In this document: positions 31,001 to 34,771 of the stretch, piece by piece
Layout: each line of letters starts with the position of its first letter
How positions within the stretch are numbered: position 1 is the first letter of the stretch
Source of the DNA: Lachnospiraceae bacterium
Lineage (GTDB): Bacteria > Bacillota_A > Clostridia > Lachnospirales > Lachnospiraceae
NCBI GenBank assembly: GCA_017522685.1
Contig: JAFWYN010000006.1
Span: 1-34,771, forward strand
DNA: 34,771 nt
Direction: 5' to 3'
Translations under genes and position numbers: made by a program
The notes under the pieces: model-generated
Seen by the model: the letters and a program-made list of their open reading frames with translations, nothing else
Told to the model about the DNA's origin: nothing
The model's database searches: none

Positions 31001-32083
31001 GTAAATGAATTCCATCATGCGCAGGATGCGTACTTAAATATTGTGGTTGGAAATGTATATAATACCAAGTTCACTAAGAATCCAATTAATTTTGTCGTTA
31101 ATTATAAGAAAGATAGCGCAAAGTACCGTTATCATATGTGCAAGATGTTCGAGTATGATGTAAAACGTGATGCGGTAATGGCATGGACGGCTGGTGAAAA
31201 AGGGTCTATTGTAACTGTAAAAAAGATGATGGGGAAGAATACACCATTGTTAACTAAAAGGACTTATGAGGCACATGGAGGGATTGCAGATCAGACTCTG
31301 TATTCAGCAAAAGTGGCTAATGCGAATAATTATATCCCTCTAAAGGCAATGGATGAGCGCATGGGCGATGTAACAAAATATGGTGGATTTTCTAGTGTGT
31401 CCGGAACCTATTACTTTTTGGTTGAACATGAAAAAAAGAAGAAAAAGGTTCGTACAATAGAGCAAATGCCATTATATTTGAAAGATGCATTGGCGACATC
31501 AGAGGAAGCTTTGAGACAGTATTGTGTTAATAGGTTGGGACTTCAAAATCCTATTATTCGGCTGATGAAAATTCCTATGAAGGCTTTGGTAAAGAGGAAT
31601 GGATACTGGTTGCGAATTGCGGGAAGAACGGGAAATCAATTATATGCAGATAATGCAGTTTCAATGTGTTTGAATTTACATTGGATTAACTATATTTACG
31701 ATATGGAACGTTTTTTAGAGTTCGGGAAAACGGAAGATGGAAAACATAGTATATCGTACGAGCGGAATATTCAATTATACGAAGAACTATTAGAAAAACA
31801 TTTGAATGGTATTTTTTCAAATAAGCCTAATGGAATAGGAAATAAGATGAGTAATAGTCGTGATGCATTTGAAAAATTATCGTTAACAAGCCAAATTAGA
31901 GTATTGACGGAACTATTAAAAGCCACCCAGTATCAAAATTTGAGTGTGGAGGCAAAGGAAATTGACTTAAAGATGAGTCCTATCAAGATTTCGAATGATG
32001 TATTGGGTCAAGATGAATTTCTGTTAATTAATCAATCAGTGACAGGCATATATACTTCTGTGATTGATTTAAGAACTGTATGA
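28019..32083 (+). CDS. cas9: Cas9, type II-A RNA-guided DNA endonuclease
   Basis: This 1354-residue Cas9 has all nuclease motifs: RuvC-I GGIDLGTSSVGWALTD with D7, an arginine-rich bridge helix (RRIHRVSRRRRAREVARIG, about 43-61), RuvC-II FVEMPR with E785, HNH YDIDHIYPRHF with D867 and H868 plus N892, and RuvC-III FHHAQDAYLN with H1000 and D1003. It should cut double-stranded DNA opposite crRNA spacers after PAM recognition; the PAM cannot be read from the sequence. The start ATG 28019 has AGGAGG seven bases upstream. A longer frame from ATG 27986 (11 more residues) overlaps the tracrRNA -35 box and lacks a good ribosome binding site. The stop overlaps cas1 in ATGA. Length is typical of II-A. 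Confidence 0.96.
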   Translation: MYYGGIDLGTSSVGWALTDVNYNLIRQKGKDLWGVRLFDEANTSQERRIHRVSRRRRAREVARIGMVKSYFAEAIEAVDAGFYQRLEESKYHRDEKASESKYAIFADDDFTDKEYYQKYPTIYHLRKKLLESDETQDVRLVYLAVLNLFKNRGHFLNSYIAEDGKEESFSELYSVFWNSIPEELAMVFPEVIDVQKVEEILSSKVYSRTVATEKLAEVLQVSKTNNKSSYEIVKMLCGLSGKLANIFAKEVLGEVYENKNLDFRGDSYEEIIGGLSEILPGEYIDMLECAKAVHDKGVLGSILKDYTYLSQARVAIYDKHAEDLRRLRVVVKKYCPECYDDYFRVMSIDNYSGYIGSVCSGKEKIRRGGHDAKKEAYKSFWKKTTELLSTMPEDDADVMYLKGELQKDTLSPKQKTKENSVIPNQVHLKELKKILSNAEGYLPFLKDVDESGLTVRERIIRLYQFQIPYYVGPLHINAGEEGNKWVVRKENGKVLPWNLEDKVDMAETRKAFIERMVRHCTYLSGKNVLPKGSLLYERFMVLNELNNVKVNGCKLPLEVKQQVYEELFAKGKKVTLKTFCTYLYNCGVIDKADTEMISGIDGGFNHTLTSYARFCSVFGDKMKLYKYQKMAEELIFTATVYSNDKTLMKELIAKKYGNPEDEVYISKEQEKKILGFKWMDWGRLSKEFLELKGCSKEDGIEISLIQAMWECDCNLMEALSDKFTFGIKLLDMKEGREKLLSDFTYEDLQDSYLSAPVKRMTWQTILVLKELCHVMGEAPGKLFVEMPRTEGEKGKRTASRKQQLIDLYKKCKEESHDWISEIDGYTEDQLRSKKLYLYYTQQGRCMYTGNAISLGDLLSNNGRYDIDHIYPRHFVKDDSLENNLVLVEKESNAYKSDTYPIDADTRNARYRLWKSLKDDDFISEEKYKRLTRSWEFSEEELAGFINRQIVETGQATKCVAHLLEELLPETEVVYVKAGNVSDFRREMNLLKTRSVNEFHHAQDAYLNIVVGNVYNTKFTKNPINFVVNYKKDSAKYRYHMCKMFEYDVKRDAVMAWTAGEKGSIVTVKKMMGKNTPLLTKRTYEAHGGIADQTLYSAKVANANNYIPLKAMDERMGDVTKYGGFSSVSGTYYFLVEHEKKKKKVRTIEQMPLYLKDALATSEEALRQYCVNRLGLQNPIIRLMKIPMKALVKRNGYWLRIAGRTGNQLYADNAVSMCLNLHWINYIYDMERFLEFGKTEDGKHSISYERNIQLYEELLEKHLNGIFSNKPNGIGNKMSNSRDAFEKLSLTSQIRVLTELLKATQYQNLSVEAKEIDLKMSPIKISNDVLGQDEFLLINQSVTGIYTSVIDLRTV

Positions 32084-32955
32084 GTTGGCGAACGATTGTT
32101 GTATCCTCCAGTGCCAAATTAGATTATCAGTTGGGTTTTCTGGTGGTACGGACGGATACAACAACTAAAGTACACTTAAATGAGATTTCGGTGTTGATGT
32201 TGGAATCTACGGCCATATCTTTGACTGCGAGTTTAGTAAATGAGCTTTTGAAACGTAAGATTAAAATTGTATTTTGTGATGAGAAGAGAAATCCGTGCGG
32301 AGAGGTTATACCATATTACGGAAGCCATGATACCAGTATCAAAATACGAAAACAAATCTTATGGGACAACGCAATCAAGGCTGTTATTTGGACGGAGGTA
32401 GTTTCGGATAAAATTCGTAAACAAAGTGAGTTTTTGGCTGAATTAAGAAAACAAACGGAGGCTGACTTATTAAAGAGTTATTTATCAGAAATGACCCTAG
32501 GAGATACGACAAATAGGGAAGGACATGCTGCGAAGGTGTATTTTAATGCAGTATTTGGTATTCAGTTTACCAGAGCAGAAGAGAATCCAATTAATGCAGC
32601 GTTGAATTATGGATACGCCATAATTTTATCCGCATTTAATAGGGAAGTAGTGAATAATGGTTACATTACACAGCTTGGTATTTTTCACGATAATATGTTT
32701 AATCCGTTTAACCTATCTTCGGATATAATGGAGCCTTTCAGAATATTGGTAGACCGAAAGGTATATTCAATGCAACCTGAAAAATTAGAACATGAGGAAA
32801 AGGCCGAATTGGTTAATTTGTTAAATGAAGAAGTCTATATAGCTGACCGCAAAGAATATGTGAATAATGCTATCAAAATTTATGTTAAAAGCGTATTGGA
32901 TGCTTTGAGCGAAAATGATTCCTCTATGATAAGGTTTTATAAAAATGAGTTATAG
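32080..32955 (+). CDS. cas1: Cas1, CRISPR adaptation integrase
   Basis: This 291-residue protein has the Cas1 metal site: E147 (TTNREGHAAKVYF), H203 (LGIFHDN) and E218 with D215 nearby (SSDIMEPFR). With Cas2 it forms the complex that inserts new spacers at the leader end of the array. The N-terminal beta domain begins at once (MSWRTIVVSSSAKLDYQLG), as in II-A Cas1. The start overlaps the cas9 stop by four bases and its end overlaps cas2 by 11 bases, so the adaptation genes are translated together with cas9. Confidence 0.95.
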   Translation: MSWRTIVVSSSAKLDYQLGFLVVRTDTTTKVHLNEISVLMLESTAISLTASLVNELLKRKIKIVFCDEKRNPCGEVIPYYGSHDTSIKIRKQILWDNAIKAVIWTEVVSDKIRKQSEFLAELRKQTEADLLKSYLSEMTLGDTTNREGHAAKVYFNAVFGIQFTRAEENPINAALNYGYAIILSAFNREVVNNGYITQLGIFHDNMFNPFNLSSDIMEPFRILVDRKVYSMQPEKLEHEEKAELVNLLNEEVYIADRKEYVNNAIKIYVKSVLDALSENDSSMIRFYKNEL

Positions 32956-33265
32956 ATTTATGAGAGTGTTGGTAATATTTGACCTTCCGGTTGTGTCGGC
33001 GCATGATCGGAAGGAGTATACAAAATTTCGGAAATACTTATTAAAAAGCGGATTTTTGATGTTGCAGGAATCTGTATATTGTAAATTGGTAATGAATTCT
33101 ACAATGGCAGATTCATTAGTAGATAATTTGCGGAAAAATAAACCGGAGAAGGGCGTGGTTCAAGCTATAAAAATTACAGAAAAGCAGTATGAAAAGATGG
33201 AGTATATTGTAGGTGTTAATAGTTCGGAAGTGCTTGATACAGATGAGCGCTTGGTATTTTTATGA
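32945..33265 (+). CDS. cas2: Cas2, CRISPR adaptation protein
   Basis: This 106-residue protein has the ferredoxin-like Cas2 fold: strand MRVLVIFDLPV with the metal-side D13, helix EYTKFRKYLLKSGF, and strand MLQESVYCKLV. It dimerises and bridges Cas1 dimers in the integrase. The start overlaps cas1 by 11 bases, with AAGG about ten bases upstream. Length is normal. Confidence 0.95.
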   Translation: MSYRFMRVLVIFDLPVVSAHDRKEYTKFRKYLLKSGFLMLQESVYCKLVMNSTMADSLVDNLRKNKPEKGVVQAIKITEKQYEKMEYIVGVNSSEVLDTDERLVFL

Positions 33266-33272
33266 GGTTTTT

Positions 33273-33947
33273 ATGCGTAGATTAACTCATGGGAAATACG
33301 GTTTCATATTGGAGTTGGAAGAAAATGTAATCTATGAAATCGTTGCAGAAAATCCGGTTATATTTGCTTCTATGATAAAAGAATTATCAGAACAAATGCA
33401 AGGAGGCAGTGGTGAATTTCGATTATCACAAGGTGAGAAAAGTTTATCTTTGGAGAAGAAAGTGGTATTCATAAGAGATATCTTTAATCTCGATATCAAT
33501 CAGAGGAATATATTGTCAAAATTGTACACGGAGCTGGGAGAAAATGCTTCTGACACATGTTTACAAGAACGAAGTATATTTATTGAAAGCTATATTAATT
33601 ATATGGACGCTATTTGTAACAATAGTGACTTGTTCGTAATGTACGAGGAAGAACCGGATGTACAAGAACTTTTCAAATTAGCTAAATTAAAGATAGATTC
33701 AGAAGCTGTGACACCATTGGAATTAATCATTGAGTACATCACGGTAGTGTCAAGGTTGTTGAGAGTTGATATTATTGTGTTTTTGAACTTAAAATTATTC
33801 TTATCACAAGAAGAATTGGAGAAATTGTATGAAGAGTGTTTTCAAAGAAAAGTGTGTTTGATATTGCTGGAAGCTTCTTTTCAAGAGAGAATGTTATGTG
33901 AAAGGGGCTGTATTATTGACAAAGATAGCTGTATCATATATTTTTAA
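33273..33947 (+). CDS. csn2: Csn2, type II-A adaptation protein
   Basis: This 224-residue protein is a Csn2 of the canonical length; its presence sets the subtype as II-A. It begins MRRLTHGKYGFILELEEN and has a helical middle (about 60-150) and the closing CLILLEASFQERMLCERGCIIDKDSCIIYF. Csn2 forms a ring that binds free DNA ends and takes part in spacer capture with Cas1, Cas2 and Cas9. The start ATG 33273 has GAGG five bases upstream, seven bases after the cas2 stop; a frame open from 33213 would add 20 residues inside cas2 and is rejected. The array promoter lies in its last codons. Confidence 0.92.
   Translation: MRRLTHGKYGFILELEENVIYEIVAENPVIFASMIKELSEQMQGGSGEFRLSQGEKSLSLEKKVVFIRDIFNLDINQRNILSKLYTELGENASDTCLQERSIFIESYINYMDAICNNSDLFVMYEEEPDVQELFKLAKLKIDSEAVTPLELIIEYITVVSRLLRVDIIVFLNLKLFLSQEELEKLYEECFQRKVCLILLEASFQERMLCERGCIIDKDSCIIYF
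33916..33944 (+). promoter_or_regulatory. Candidate pre-crRNA promoter within the csn2 3' end
   Basis: A perfect TTGACA (33916-33921), a 17-base spacer and TATTTT (33939-33944, 4 of 6). It would start transcription near 33951, 57 bases before the first repeat. Confidence 0.5.
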
Positions 33948-34007
33948 AGTAGACTTACAGCGATGACCAATCGTTAAGTTCGGTGAGAGCCTTAAAGAAG
34001 ATTTGAG
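33948..34007 (+). promoter_or_regulatory. CRISPR leader with type II-A anchoring sequence
   Basis: A 60-base leader between csn2 and repeat 1. Its last seven bases are ATTTGAG (34001-34007), identical to the leader-anchoring sequence known from S. pyogenes II-A, which directs new spacers to this end. New spacers should therefore enter next to 34008. Confidence 0.85.
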
Positions 34008-34768
34008 GTTTGAGAACCTTGTAAGTTAAGAAGAGTGTAAAACAATATGAACCTTGTTGATGTTGATAATGACGTTTGAGAACCTTGTAAGTTAAGAAGA
34101 GTGTAAAACGAATAAAATAATCTAAATGCTTCTAATATGTTTGAGAACCTTGTAAGTTAAGAAGAGTGTAAAACCTTGCAGTTATTTTTGAGAATGACGC
34201 AGTAGTTTGAGAACCTTGTAAGTTAAGAAGAGTGTAAAACTTTTCAGATCGTAATCAATTCCCATTGCTTGTTTGAGAACCTTGTAAGTTAAGAAGAGTG
34301 TAAAACTGTCCAGGGGATATATAAGCCATGCAGCAAGTTTGAGAACCTTGTAAGTTAAGAAGAGTGTAAAACTGGTAAAAATGAGGATGGTACTACATGG
34401 CAGTTTGAGAACCTTGTAAGTTAAGAAGAGTGTAAAACATAACATATTAAACAACCTCAAACATTTTAGTTTGAGAACCTTGTAAGTTAAGAAGAGTGTA
34501 AAACATATCTGCAGACGCAAGACGGAAGGACTACGTTTGAGAACCTTGTAAGTTAAGAAGAGTGTAAAACATATAAAGAATTGCAAATCTGCATTTGGAT
34601 GTTTGAGAACCTTGTAAGTTAAGAAGAGTGTAAAACCAACTCCCGATATAGAGTTGCCGAGGTTGGGTTTGAGAACCTTGTAAGTTAAGAAGAGTGTAAA
34701 ACTCTCTTACTTCTTTTACAGTGTCGTCAGTGGTTTGAGAACCTTGTAAGTTAAGAAGAGTGTAAAAC
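34008..34768 (+). CRISPR. Type II-A CRISPR array, 12 repeats and 11 spacers, running off the window
   Basis: Twelve copies of a 36-base repeat begin at 34008, 34074, 34139, 34205, 34271, 34337, 34403, 34469, 34535, 34601, 34667 and 34733. All are identical by eye; they start GTTTGAGAACC and end GAGTGTAAAAC. Spacers are 30 bases, except spacer 2, which is 29 (34110-34138). All 11 differ. The last repeat shows no decay and the window ends three bases after it, so the array probably goes on. Orientation is set by the leader, by the anti-repeat and by the GTTTG start of the repeat. I see no spacer target inside this window. Confidence 0.98.
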
Positions 34769-34771
34769 AAA

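Noticed and set aside
31007..31027. RuvC-III reads HHAQDAYL instead of HHAHDAYL
   Set aside because: The catalytic positions (second His and the Asp) are kept; the changed position varies among active Cas9 proteins.
33213..33272. Csn2 with 20 additional N-terminal residues
   Set aside because: The extension lies inside cas2, has no ribosome binding site, and the shorter form has the usual Csn2 length and N terminus.
34182..34770. Minus-strand open frames with repeated F-T-L-F-L-T-Y-K-V-L-K or F-Y-T-L-L-N-L-Q-G-S-Q-T units
   Set aside because: They are translations of the CRISPR repeats and spacers, not genes.

Overview
The window looks like chromosome of a Gram-positive anaerobe of the class Clostridia, most likely family Lachnospiraceae. 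This is inferred from gene content: strong AGGAGG ribosome binding sites, sigma-A type promoters, a two-gene SufC/SufB-like module, a GPH symporter beside a GH2 glycosidase, PepSY proteins, a stand-alone LytTR regulator and a type II-A CRISPR-Cas system. The species cannot be named from the sequence alone.

Left part (1-13.7 kb). Three terminators are followed by a putative TIM-barrel glycosidase-like protein, an Amidase_6 protein and a PepSY lipoprotein (all minus). Then come a PNPOx-family flavoprotein (plus), an aldo/keto reductase with a ferredoxin-like tail (minus), an HD-domain hydrolase, an AraC-type DNA-binding domain fused to an APH kinase, and a DUF3267 zincin-like membrane protein with a small membrane partner. 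A response regulator, a histidine kinase and a membrane-anchored protein with three PepSY-like segments form one operon. The last gene here is an unusual fusion of a membrane anchor, TPR repeats, a Glu/Pro linker and a sugar-binding protein.

Middle part (13.7-27.4 kb). A GPH symporter and a GH2 glycosidase form a carbohydrate-use operon. It converges on an SGNH/GDSL lipoprotein across a very long nested inverted repeat. A LytTR regulator and a LiaF-like membrane protein are divergent from the SGNH gene, with three TTTAC motifs spaced 21-22 bp between the two promoters. A PlsC-like acyltransferase with a zinc ribbon, a GltS-like symporter and an unknown membrane protein form the next operon. 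It converges, across a second long nested inverted repeat, on a minus-strand sufC/sufBD-like (SmsCB-like) pair. A methyl-accepting chemotaxis protein precedes tRNA-Arg(ACG).

Right part (27.5-34.8 kb). Directly after the tRNA lies a complete type II-A CRISPR-Cas locus: a divergent tracrRNA with a near-consensus promoter, then cas9, cas1, cas2 and csn2 with overlapping or tightly spaced ends, a leader ending in ATTTGAG, and an array with 12 identical 36-bp repeats and 11 spacers running to the window edge. The tracrRNA anti-repeat pairs with the repeat in the expected way (lower stem, bulge, 12-bp upper stem), so the system looks functional.

The observations most worth a second look are the wiring of the CRISPR locus (tracrRNA promoter built into the anti-repeat, cas leader antisense to tracrRNA, sequence shared by the cas promoter and the array leader), the two giant nested hairpins between convergent genes, a perfect internal ribosome binding site inside the AraC-APH fusion, and the TPR/solute-binding fusion with a hairpin-rich leader.
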